Shown here: positions 47,301 to 56,751 of the stretch, one piece after another
Position numbering within the stretch: position 1 is the stretch's first letter
Layout: each line of letters opens with the position of its first letter
NCBI GenBank assembly: GCA_030144725.1
Contig: JASKMD010000014.1
Coordinates: forward strand, 1,124,350-1,188,349
DNA length: 64,000 nucleotides
Source: Haematococcus lacustris
Lineage: Eukaryota; Chlorophyta; Chlorophyceae; Chlamydomonadales; Haematococcaceae
Direction: 5' to 3'
Position numbers and translations under genes: made by a program
The notes under the pieces: generated by a model
The model's input: the letters and a program-made list of their open reading frames with translations, nothing else
What the model was told of the DNA's origin: nothing
Databases searched by the model: none

Positions 47301-50300
47301 ACACAGCGCACCGACTGCACCATCTTTGTTACCCACCAAGGTATCTAGGAGCGTTGAGGAAGCTTCGCGAAACGCTCCTGGTAGTCGCGGCCGGGACTTA
47401 ACTCCGGATGATATGAAAACCGGCGGTCCCGGCAGTGTTGAGATCTCTCCTCCCACAACGCGCAAACATGACGCGGCCCGACAACCACCCTAGTAACCAC
47501 TTAAGAACGCGATGCGCGGAAAAAAAACGGGGGCTTTCGGTAAAGAATCAAGAGAACACGAGAAACGGGGTGGCTCAACTTAGGCATTTATCTGTGTATA
47601 GCAGTTCCTTGCTGTGCAGCCACTTGCTGTGTCAAGTCCATAGCCTAAACAGTAAGCTCCCCTTATGAGTGCCTTGTCAGCCTCTTCACCGCTGGCTGAT
47701 GTGCACACTGGCAGTCGACATGGCTGCTCGTAACGCACGATGCATGGATCCCAGGAATGTGTCGTGCATGACGCTTGATGCATGGGTGCATCGCGGGTCC
47801 CGCAGGTTGCGAGTGAGAACACGGTTCTGACTGCTCTGACAGATTATGTGGAGACGGGGCGTGGGGCAAGGGCCACGCCTCGGCAACTGGCCGGCCTTCT
47901 GCAAGCCTGCCGTCTGCACCATTGCTCCTCGTCCTTCTTCCTACACGTCCTCCTGGCCAGGCCCTGGGTCATTCAAGCCGCGGCGGTCATCGCTGTATCT
48001 GGCGACTCCGGGTCCGATGAATCTGACGACTCGGAGGACAGCGCCAGCCTCGCCGACAGCAGCGACGACAGAGGCAGCCCCGCACGCCACCAGCTCCCTC
48101 TGCCTAGCTTGAAGCCCCGGCACAGTGCCAGTGCAGCGTGCGGTAGCGGGACCGTGAGCGAAGGGGGGGCGAGTGTGACCACCTCAGACTCGAACCTGAC
48201 AGTGGGACGCAGCAGTCTGTCGTCAGTCCCACTGGGGCGACTGCACCACGATGACGCGGCTGACACGCCTGCGCCGCCCGCGAGCTCGCTGAGCAGCCTC
48301 AGTGCCTGCCTTACGCACTCCGCCGTTCGCACAGGACAAGCCAGCCGTGGCCTGCCCTCCCAGTCGGTGCCAGTCGGCCGTAGCAGGGGCCCCAGGCAAA
48401 AGGCCGCCTCAAGAAAAGGTCCCAGCACGGGTCTCCTGCAGCTGGTCTCCCAGTTTGCGCTGGCCAAGGGAGGCTGCCTGGATGCTGCACGTGCCACAGG
48501 AGGTAAGGCAATAGTGGGCAGCAGGCTGTGAGGCAGCAGCTAACAGGGAGGACTGTGACTCCTTCAAGGTGTCTCATGCTTGTCTGTAGTAGCTGATGGC
48601 ACGCTTGTGGGAGCAGGCTGGCTGCTACCTAAACCAATGTGCAATGTGCACCCTCGCTGCAGTAGGGTACTCCGTGGGACCCTCATTGCAACACACTAAG
48701 CAGCACCGGGAGTGAATGACCCAGGCCCAGACCCTGACACTGACTCTGACTCTGGCCCTTAACCTGACCCTGTCCTGTCGTGCTGCGTAGTGCTGGGCTC
48801 GGGGCGTGGTGTGCCAGACGCTCTGACCGAGCAGGCCCGCCCAGATGGTGATGGCACAACAGCGGGCGTGTTGACGCTTGAGGTCCCCGTGCACAAGCTG
48901 CGCGCTGAGATGGAGGCTCTGATGAAGCTGCGCACGCGCAGCACCAGCTCATCTTCCCTCTTGACAACAAGCGCAGTCCCTGATCCACGCTCCAACGGAC
49001 AACTTGGTGGTGCCACGTCCTCACTGCAGGGCGGCAGCCCGCGCAACTCGCAGTCTCGCCGCAGCAGCGGACCAGTGAACAGTGACGACACGGCAGGAAG
49101 CGCAAGCGCAGGCGGCAGTGGCAGCATCAGCTCACCCAACCTAGTGCCCTCTCCGACCGTTGTGTGGGCAGGCTGGGTGTGGGCGCTTGACATTTTTGTG
49201 GCGCGCGATCCTGACGAGCCGGTTCTCGGCGTATCGGTCCATGTGCTGTACCCCGCACTGGGCCTGCCGTGCACATTGCCCCCCGCGGCCCCACCCTTGC
49301 CCGACATCCACGCGATGCTGGGCGCCATGATGTCCCAGCCCAGTCCCGACAGCACCATGACCGGCAGCCGCGACAGCCCGGAGTCGCGCGCGGTGAGAAC
49401 CGGGCTGTTCATGCCACGGAGCAGCTTGAATAGCAGCTCTGCAGGCCTGCCGAGGGTGCGCACCGGCCGTCACCTGCCGTCTTCATTGCACCCCGGCTAT
49501 GGCCCTGGCAGCGGCATCAGCAGCCTGCGGGCAGGCAACGTGAGCTCCCCAACAGGGGCTGCCCCACCCGGGGCCTCACATGCTTTCCACAGGCTGCCAC
49601 CCACCGGGTCGCGCAGCTCACCCAGGAGGGCCTGGGTCACCGACACGTCACTGGCTGGGGGCACAGGAGGCAGTGGCCAGCCCAGCCGCTTGGGGTATGG
49701 TCGCAGCCCCAACTCCCTCCTGCCTGCCTCAGCTCTACTGGATGCCGCGCGCTATGCACACACTCTACCCTCTGCATCCCACGCTCCTGTACCGGCAGCA
49801 GGTTCGGCATCCACCCAAGGAACAGCCGGCTCTAGCTTTGAAACCCGGGCAGCACTCTGGGCGAGCAGCAGTGGTGGGGCGGTGGAAGAGGTGTCAGAGT
49901 CGGCCCAGCCAGAGCCGCTGCCACCGCCTGCACCGCCCACTGGCACGCGGTCTTGGGCTGTGTCCGCGGATGTGCGCCTGTGCGTATACGATCATGAGCT
50001 GGAGCAGTGGGTTCACATCTACCCGCAGCTGCTCCGCACCAACACCGGGCTGGAGCTAGTCACGGCGGCGCCTGCACCTCCCTCCCGCCGCACCATGGCT
50101 GGTTCCGGCTCGCTGGCCTTGCCAGTCCAGGACGCGGGCTCCAGGCGGTCGGGCAGCGGCCGGGGCGTGTCAAACGGCGGATCGGAAGTCGGGGCGGGCT
50201 CGCGCGGAAGCAGCGCAGGGGGCGCAGCCATGCCTTCACAAAGCACAGTCCCGTTCCACGCGGATCGGTACAAGGTGACCTACACGGACTACTATAGTGT

Positions 50301-50415
50301 GTGGGCCGGGCCTAATTTGGCAAAGGTTGTGAACGAGCCGCTGAGCTGGCAGCGCAGGGCCTACGCCCCTGACGGCCGGCTGAAGGTCAAGGTGGAGCTG
50401 GTGTCTTCACGATGA
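41367..50415 (+). CDS. BTB/POZ-domain protein, seven exons
   Basis: Exons 41367-41674, 41968-42073, 42660-42758, 45387-45464, 45703-45774, 47806-48502 and 48791-50415 join in phase to 994 residues. The BTB domain spans residues ~8-140: SDCTVEL, LPGHAVLLAHSSPLLRSLLEA, then across the intron SLEMQPELLVAALRLADQW. Exons 4-6 give LPIDAVEQLLVGRDL and VLTALTDYVETG, a helical region resembling a BACK domain. BTB proteins dimerise and often recruit substrates to CUL3 ubiquitin ligases. The last two exons are mostly Ser/Pro/Gly-rich and disordered, with an acidic patch (DSGSDESDDSEDSAS) and a conserved-looking end, RYKVTYTDYYSVWAG to KVKVELVSSR. Introns 3 and 5 are swollen by transposon insertions. No kelch or other partner domain is visible. 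Confidence 0.82.
42270..42465 (+). repeat. Short tandem duplications in BTB intron 2
   Basis: Three units of ~24 bp around cagcccgcattagccagcgc, followed by two copies of agcagcgactctcagggac flanking a (catacatacatacata) run. Confidence 0.85.
42765..43110 (-). pseudogene. Fanzor-like C-terminal fragment, copy E
   Basis: Minus-strand remnant in BTB intron 3 reading LELCWWPEQGALPANGKGYP and LGYTRLRDRPPKAQ, followed by a Gln run and the shared 3' tail (ggcgcccatgccatgtgcac, 42820-42850). The RuvC-III motif itself is missing. Confidence 0.65.
43500..44113 (-). pseudogene. Fanzor-like C-terminal fragment with intact RuvC-III, copy D
   Basis: Minus-strand open stretch: QQHDQPVRNMMWSPVVALRK, a Pro/Lys-rich linker (KGEGKAKGKAAKAK), WVDRDCNAALNMQRIGES, RWRPLELCYWPEQGALPAK and LGYKRVRDKPHK. 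The Asp of DRDCNAAL is the RuvC-III acidic residue. Upstream catalytic parts are absent: the frame runs instead into a (GGACCT)n array and an unrelated cassette. The tail at 43500-43600 shows the catgcacatggcatg motif seen in the other copies. It lies in intron 3 of the BTB gene, on the opposite strand. Confidence 0.7.
44128..44216 (+). repeat. (AGGTCC)n hexanucleotide array
   Basis: About fourteen aggtcc units directly abutting the Fanzor-like copy D fragment and the 44222-45213 cassette. Confidence 0.95.
44222..45213 (-). pseudogene. Unidentified element-borne coding cassette (minus)
   Basis: Minus-strand start at 45213 (MPSKTRKSTAKQKPRPTKSP, very basic) with a likely donor near 45029. A second part from ~44930 reads VALCFEAARNQAQVDSAPPS, LHVIAALFVLRIFLTCLV and SEDPLMLAQLQVFCM. 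A single TAG (44449-44451) interrupts an otherwise continuous frame that goes on RHLERKGAHIHHIRKPVSNN and LQHFSSRGYHW. No family recognised. Orientation and adjacency suggest it is the 5' part of the element whose 3' end is Fanzor-like copy D, with the middle lost, but it could be an independent gene inside the BTB intron. Confidence 0.4.
46062..46088 (+). repeat. Left TIR (27 bp)
   Basis: Perfect inverted match to 47570-47596. Confidence 0.95.
46789..47304 (-). CDS. Transposase N-terminal fragment, psq-type helix-turn-helix
   Basis: 171-residue open frame on the minus strand inside the TA-flanked element. Residues ~75-105 read VRAVAKQHGVPRSTLSDFIN, the helix-turn-helix of psq/CENP-B-type DNA-binding domains. 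It is followed by GRPTALTEAEEMQLVSIV, the usual GRP hinge and second helical domain. These domains bind the element's own termini. No DDE catalytic domain follows in frame; a short minus-strand stretch at 46437-46625 (LIPWNCLNVTNDMMDAA) may be a remnant of the C-terminal part. Upstream residues are unconserved to my eye. Confidence 0.7.
   Translation of the reverse strand: MSNVRLSGGSACHVGREFLQVTRDGFSTCRAQAPALAQIITASATRARRSSRASNGARHRASMLAAAAQAFFKYKRGVARPSVRAVAKQHGVPRSTLSDFINMGGRVATRGRPTALTEAEEMQLVSIVKGAQAQGRGVTRLDLLGAVQWACEVRVSKGLPHFSPNASPSSK
47570..47596 (-). repeat. Right TIR (27 bp)
   Basis: Perfect inverted match to 46062-46088; followed by the duplicated TA. Confidence 0.95.
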
Positions 50416-51840
50416 GCAACAGCAGCAACAGGAGGTGTAGCAGTGGCCGTGGGCTCAGCATCAAGACCATGCAGAGTTTCTGCTAGTATCCGAGCCATGC
50501 GAGATGCATGGTTGCATACATGCATGAGGGGCTGGGGGAGTGGGCAACACGGGCATGGGTTCAGTCCAGCAGTCATACAGGCTGTGGGTGGTGCCAAAGT
50601 AGGCAACAGAGCTGATACCCCAGCAATGCATGGTGCATGATGCATGCTTTACGTGCTTCACAGCTGCGCTGCTATCTTATTGCTGCTTCCTTGCTGCAGC
50701 AGTTATGATGCGAGGCTGCAAGGCTCGTCTTTTGCGGGGTCCACGATGTGCTGAGAGTGTTGAGTGTTGATGAGCGGCGTGTCATCTGTTCCCCCATCTG
50801 TTGCAGTGTAGACTGAAGATGCTATGTGCTGTCGGGATGCATACACTCACTGCACATACGACACATGCATGGGCAGCTTGGATGAGATGTGAACTAACAT
50901 TTTAAAGTGTCACAGCACAAATTTGCGACTGAGCAGAGCACACACCTGTATTGCATGATGAAACCCAATCAAAAGTACGAACCTATTGTGTGATTCCTGC
51001 AGACCCTGCAGAGCAGAACCCTTGTGTAACTCCTGCAATGTTTGTTTCAAAATTGTCGAGTTGCATGAAGGGTACATTTGCTGAGGCCGTACTGACCTGG
51101 GAATGTCACCCAGCTTGCCGCAGCCCCACCCTGCCATGATTGTAAGCACGGTGTGTGATGGTGGGGCGCCATGAGGCGTGGCATGCCCATCTCAGGGTAG
51201 TGGTAGGCTAGGGCAGGAGTCTAAAGGTGGCATGAGAATGAGTTGCACAGCACATCCCCCATCCCCAGCCCATTTCCCAGCTCCCCCCCGCTTACATCCC
51301 CGGCTGTGCCCGCCAGTTGGGCTTCAGAGGTTATGACTGTTGCTGGGCGTAGCACGCAGGCGACCGGAGCAGGAGCAGGGCTGCTCGCAGTCAGCTTTGG
51401 CTGGACTTGCGGGTTGAACTCCAGCCTGGATCATCCCGTTTGCTTCCACCATGCTACGCACTATTCGGGGCATCTCAGAGACTTAGCTTCGGCGCGGAGG
51501 GCCCGTTCTGGGGTGTACATCAAGTCGCCATCCAACCGGAGGGCCGGCAATCATTCGCCATCCGAAGGAAAGTGGGGCGACATTGAGGTGCATGTGGTTC
51601 AGCTGTGACACGCCCTGGGTAAAATTCAAATTTTGACGAACGGAGCCCATAGGCCACGGATAGCAGTTGCGCCTGGTGCGTTGCAATCGTCCTTTTGCGC
51701 TGTATCCCGCTGATGGTTGTGCCTGACCTGAAGCCTGTTGCGCCCTCCACATTAAATGTGCTTGAGACGCAAGCTTGCTATTGGATGCTTGTAGTTGTAA
51801 GGTCGTACGGGTCAGAATGCCTATCGCAGAACTGTGCAGC
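50416..51840. other. BTB 3' flank, no further gene recognised
   Basis: Holds the BTB 3' untranslated region (end not located) and unremarkable sequence. Open frames at 51243-51608 lack family resemblance. Confidence 0.5.
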
Positions 51841-51842
51841 AT

Positions 51843-53476
51843 CACGTGACGGTCCAGTCGAGCGCGACGGTGGCGGGAGGTGCATCTATAGTCCTAGTTA
51901 TGTCTAGTAAGTGGCGCAGCACCATTACAAGCGACATGCCCCATGCCTCGACTGGCCCAAATTCGGTGTTCCTCTGACTAGCGCCACACACTAGCCAGGG
52001 CTCCATCCGCGACCATTGTCACACACATGTGTTCGTAGGAAGCACATCTACACAATAGGTAAGGTTGCTGCAACATGCAAGTGAGGTGTGAGTGACAGCT
52101 TCACAGCTAGCCCATGGCACGCCTAGCCATGCCACAGCCGTGGCAACTAATAAAATGGTATGCCTCTTAGCTTGTGGCCTGTTTGCACCGAAATGAAAGT
52201 ATAGCCCAAGTTTCATGTGGCATTGACGATGCGTTCAGCATAAACTTGGGTATGCTACCCCATAGTGTCATGTCCTCTCACTACCACCATGTGCCATCCT
52301 ATTCGGCTGCAGGGAGGCATGCCAAGGTGTCTCTGTTGAGGTGTGTGATGGCAAGCATGGGTCTAGTTGGTGACAGGTGACATGTGCACCGCCAGAGCAT
52401 CCAACCAATCAGCTATCCACCAGCTAACCACCAGCTAACTATCCACCAGCTAACCAGCATGGTGGGAGGACGCCGGGCAGGACCTGCAGCCACATGGGCC
52501 AGCCCAACCCCCTGCCCCTGCAGCCCTGCCCCTCCCTGCCCATCACTGCTACAAGCTGTTGGGAGGGTGGGTGGACACCGGGAAGGAGGAGTTGAGGCCT
52601 CCCCCACCATCCTGGCTGCTGGCGCTGGCAACCCCTTCTGGTCATGCTCTTGGAAGAATGGTAATGCTCCATTCGCAGCTTGGTGCCGTTTCTGACAAAG
52701 CTGTACACAGCCATAGTGAGCAATGAGGGCGAGGTCTTTGGCTTCACAAGCCGCTTTCAACTGACTGTCCACAACACTGGCTGGCCCAATGGCATGCAAC
52801 TTGTACTCAGGTGCACGAGTGAGGCTACCCTTAAGGCGCAAGGCTTCATGACGCAATCGCCATGCCACCTCCATCCCATCCTCCCCCTGGTACACACCCA
52901 CAGCTACCCATGCATAGAACACCCTGGTGACGTTGGGGCAAGTGCACTTGCAACAGAGCACGCATTTGCCCTGGTTGGGGTGCTGGAACCTTGGCATGCC
53001 TTCCTGCAGCCGAATAGGATGGCACATGGTGGTAGTGAGAGGACATGACACTAGCATACCCAAGTTTATGCTGAACGCATCGTCAATGCCACATGAAACT
53101 TGGGCTATACTTTCATTTGGGTGCAAACAGGCCACAAGCTAAGAGGCATACCATTTTATTAGTTGCCACGGCTGTGGCATGGCTAGGCGTGCCATGGGCT
53201 AGCTGTGAAGCTGTCACTCATACCTCACTTGCATGTTGCAGCAACCTTACCTATTGTGGAGATGTGCTTCCTACGAACACATGTGTGTGACAATGGTCGC
53301 GGATGGAGCCCTGGCTAGTGCCTGGCGCCGGTCACAGGAACACCGAAATCTGGTCAGTCAAGGCACGGGGCATGTCGCGTTTATCAGTATTACGCCACGT
53401 ACCTGGGCCAACTAGGACTAGAGATGCACCTCCGGCTCCTGTTGCGCTCGACTGGACAGTCACGTGATTTTGCAAC
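51843..53476. mobile_element. Second foldback structure, ~490-bp inverted arms
   Basis: 51843-52330 and 52988-53476 are inverted near-copies (outer tcacgtgacggtccagtcga versus complement tcgactggacagtcacgtga; inner aggcatgccaaggt versus accttggcatgcct), separated by ~660 bp. Arms differ by scattered substitutions and small indels. The spacer encodes on the minus strand a Cys-rich stretch (HPNQGKCVLCCKCTCPNVTR) of unknown type. Exact ends and target duplication could not be fixed. Confidence 0.75.
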
Positions 53477-53479
53477 GCG

Positions 53480-54358
53480 TCGCTGGAACAATTTGTGCGA
53501 TGCCCAGTGATAGAGACCACTACTATAGGCTCATCCGCGGGGAAACATCTTCGCCCACCACCATCGCGGCCGTACTAGAGGCCAGCGACACAGACACGGC
53601 TTGAGCTATAGAGCGGGCTGGTGCAAACGCGATGTCCTGAGGTGGCCTGTGTGACCCAAACTGACCCATGCGCACATTTTATCAGGCGTGTCACAGCTGA
53701 ATGTGGTAACGCAGTCCCCCTTCGCAATAACACGGCGATGTCTTCACTGCACTTGTCAAATCACCTGACCCTAACCATGTTACATGAAACCTGTGCAGAG
53801 CTTACACGTGTGCCCAACAACCTCGTCGAGTCTAGCACCTCCCAACTTCATGCAGCCTTGTGATCCCAACCACCCCAGAAGCGCATGCAGGCATCCTGCA
53901 CCATCCTGCCTCAAGCCGCACCAATTGACTGGAGGGTCATTCCGTGATCCCCGACACTTGCTCATGCCATAATAGTCAGCCAGGAACGCAACAGCCATGT
54001 CATCCCAGTCCACGCTGCAGGACATGGAAGCCGGGCAAACCATGCAATACTAGCTGTTTGGGATGTCTACGAGCTATATGGCATCACTGTCCGGCCTTCT
54101 AACTGCTCATTTGCAAGAGACTCCTGGCCCTGGCCGGGGACTCCTGGCCCTTGCCCAGACAGCCTGACATGATGTCCCAGCCCAGTCCCTATGTCCCGAC
54201 AGTGGCTGGCAGTCCAGTGGCTTCACTTGACCTTCGTTTCCTCCCTCCTCACCCTCACCCTCATCCCCTCCCATGCACTTTATGCACATCACTTGACGAC
54301 TGATTCAACTACCCAGACACTTGCAACAACACATCCCTCTGTTGCCTCCAGCAAACTC
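53480..54358. other. Spacer, nothing recognised
   Basis: Between the foldback structure and the stop codon of the LIFEGUARD gene; no exon seen. Confidence 0.5.
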
Positions 54359-56610
54359 TCAATCGTTTCTAGACACCTCGTTGAGCAGCTGCAGCACGTA
54401 CAGAAAGAGGTTGATGACGTCCAGGTACAGTGCAAGGGCGGCGTACACGTACTCGTCTGCGCCATCACCACCACCACAACAACAGCAGCCACCATTGACA
54501 GCCGCGGGATCAGCACCACCTCAGTGCTTGACCAGAAATAAATACCCTCCAGAACAGCAGCAGCAATGGTGACAGCAGCCATCCTCCAGCCTCTAGCACA
54601 CGCTGGTGGCAGCAGCAGGGCCAGCACTGACAGCAACCCTAGCGACCCCAATCAGCACAACCTGCACCCGCAGGGCCCTTGCAGCCCTGATCAGCACAAC
54701 CCACACCAGCACCACCATCACTGACGTGATGCGTGGTGGGGCAAATGACTGCTGCATGCCAGGAGCGACACCGGGCAGCAGCGTCAGCAGCAGCGCTAAC
54801 ATGCTTGGCAGCAGGAACCATGTGAATGGCCTGCCCCACATCCTCCATCCTGGAAAGCAGTGCCTGGTGCCCACATACCTCCCACTACCCCTTTAGCGCC
54901 CCTCACATGCCTGCCCTGCCCTGACCAAGCCTTGCCTCCTGGCCACACCAAGGAAACCCCACACATGCAGCGTTGACAGCACCCTGAGGTGTGTCCTAGC
55001 ACTGCCCTGCCACCCAGCTGCCATCAGGGCCCACCTGGGCTGATGGACACCGCCCCGCTGCCCATGAGCAGCTGGATGTCAAACACCAGGTACACCGAGA
55101 ACAGCAGCGCTCCGCCCGCACTGATGAGCAGCTGCAGGGCACAGGGCGTGGGGTTCAGTTAGCCTTGGGAGGACAGGGCGGCAGGGCAGAAGGCTTCAGA
55201 GCACAGGGCTGCAGGGCGCAGGGAGGATGGAGTGGGGTGTCTGCCACAGGCCAGCTGCCCACCTGCAGCCAGGAGACGTGAACGAAGGACTGTACGATGG
55301 AGGCAATGATGAGGGTGGCCAGCAGCGCCAGCAGCGCTCCCCCTGCTGCTGTCAGGTCCAGCCTGCAGCCGCCCAGGCCAGCACCAGGTTGCAACACCAC
55401 CATGTGGCCCACCGTAGGGGCCAGTGCGGCAGCCCTGACTGGTGTCACAGGAGTGGTGTCACAGGGCATCACGCAAATTTTGGCAAAGTGTGATGCTGCT
55501 GCAGGGCTGATAAATGGTTACTGCAAGAGGGGCTGCTGCACCAGTCAGCATGGGTGCCTGGCTTTAAAACTTGGCTGGTGCTGGTGCTGGTACTGGTAGC
55601 GGCTGTGCTGGTGCTGCCTTCCTCTTAGTCGATGCGCACGGAGGCTCACCTCCCAGCCACTCCTCATCAATACCTCATCCCTTGACCTCTCAGCCCCTCA
55701 CCCTCACCCCTCCCTCTCCCTCCCGCCACCTGTTCCACACCACCCACCCCTGGCCCTCACTTGGTCTGTAGGGCAAACAGGGCCAGGGCCGTGACCACCC
55801 CTGCTGTGATGCCCACAGCAAGCAGCACCACATGGGTATCATATGTGGCTGAGGCTGCGCCCACCAGCACGCTCTCACAGGCGGTGAAGGCAAACAGGAA
55901 CACCAGATTCAGAGGGTGCTGACGCCTGCAACCAGCAACGGCAGCTGTGGCGATGCCAGTAGCAGCAGCAGCCGTCCCAGGAGCCCTGTGCCCTGCTGTC
56001 TTTCTGCATATCCGCTGCTCATCCCAGTGTTGCTGCCGCTGCCGTAGCGGGCATACCCCAGCCAGCTGCTGCTGCCCCTGACCCTTCTTAACATGTGCCT
56101 TCTACATCCCCAAGAGCGCTTCTCACCTAGCAGCGTCCCAGAAGGATAGCAGCAGCACTAAAACAAAGGAGAGGCCCATGGCCGTCCACAATGTCCATGG
56201 GTTGGAGGCCACAAAGCCTTTCACAGGAGCACTACAGGAGAGGCAGAGCAAAGCATGATTGGAAGGTGTCTTACATCTAGCAATAGGTCAGCTCTGACGC
56301 CTGGGTTGTTGGTTGCTGGGCTGCGCTGGCATCAAGGGCCTGTACCTGAACAGGAACGCTGCGGTTGTGCCCGCTGTGATCGCCAGTTGTAGGGCTAGGA
56401 GCCCAAACACTTTGCGAATGAAGCCCTGCAGCCGAGGAGACGCAAATTAGTGCCAGCGCAGCATCCAAAACGAGGTTGGGGCTTGGAATGGCCGGAACCC
56501 ACCTGGCGGACAATGGAATCGGCGAACTCATAGCTGGGATCGAGGGAGCGCTTTGAGCCAGAGCGGTAATACCCAGCCTCCTCGTCTACGAGCGGGTTGT
56601 AATAGGCCAT
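54359..56610 (-). CDS. LFG: LIFEGUARD/TMBIM (BAX-inhibitor-1 superfamily) membrane protein
   Basis: Seven minus-strand exons (56610-56503, 56425-56346, 56231-56127, 55925-55761, 55362-55263, 55131-55035, 54456-54359) close exactly to 250 residues, the usual family length. The cytosolic N-terminus is YYNPLVDEEAGYYRSGSKRS, then the family signature YEFADSIVRQGFIRKVFGLL. Seven hydrophobic segments follow, including PWTLWTAMGLSFVLVLLLSF, HPLNLVFLFAFTACESVLVG and LLISAGGALLFSVYLVFD. The C-terminal motif SPDEYVYAALALYLDVINLF matches the conserved Asp-containing pore/pH-sensor end of TMBIM proteins. Members sit in ER, Golgi or plasma membrane, leak Ca2+ and restrain stress-induced cell death. An in-frame ATG three codons upstream (56619) is an alternative start. 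It is divergent from the aminotransferase gene with 141 bp between start codons. Confidence 0.92.
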
Positions 56611-56751
56611 GGTGCACACGCGCTGTATTGCGTACGCGTCTACCTCGGCGAAGTTAACACGCTCGGGTCAGTTCGGCGGTTGAGCGCCGATCATTCACGG
56701 CTATCACGCACCTGCTGTGTCCTCAGGCCACAGCACCTACAGCGCGACACG
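56611..56751. promoter_or_regulatory. Shared divergent promoter region
   Basis: Only 141 bp separate the LFG (minus) and aminotransferase (plus) start codons, so both core promoters and 5' leaders must fit here or overlap the first exons. No TATA box is visible; contains ttaacacgctcgggtcagtt. Function inferred from geometry. Confidence 0.55.

Larger units (their letters stand above)
46062..47596 (-). mobile_element. pogo/Tc1-mariner-like element, internally deleted
   Basis: 1535 bp with perfect 27-bp terminal inverted repeats (cacagataaatgcctaagt at the left end, its complement at the right) and TA duplications at 46060-46061 and 47597-47598. It sits in intron 5 of the BTB gene, antisense. 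TA targeting and the HTH_psq-type protein inside point to the pogo/CENP-B-like branch of Tc1/mariner. The catalytic DDE region is not evident in the 1.5 kb, so it is likely non-autonomous. Confidence 0.88.

Noticed and set aside
51520..51845. Minus-strand stretch THQAQLLSVAYGLRSSKF as a retroelement RNase H
   Set aside because: Only vague resemblance over ~20 residues, no catalytic residues or neighbouring reverse transcriptase.
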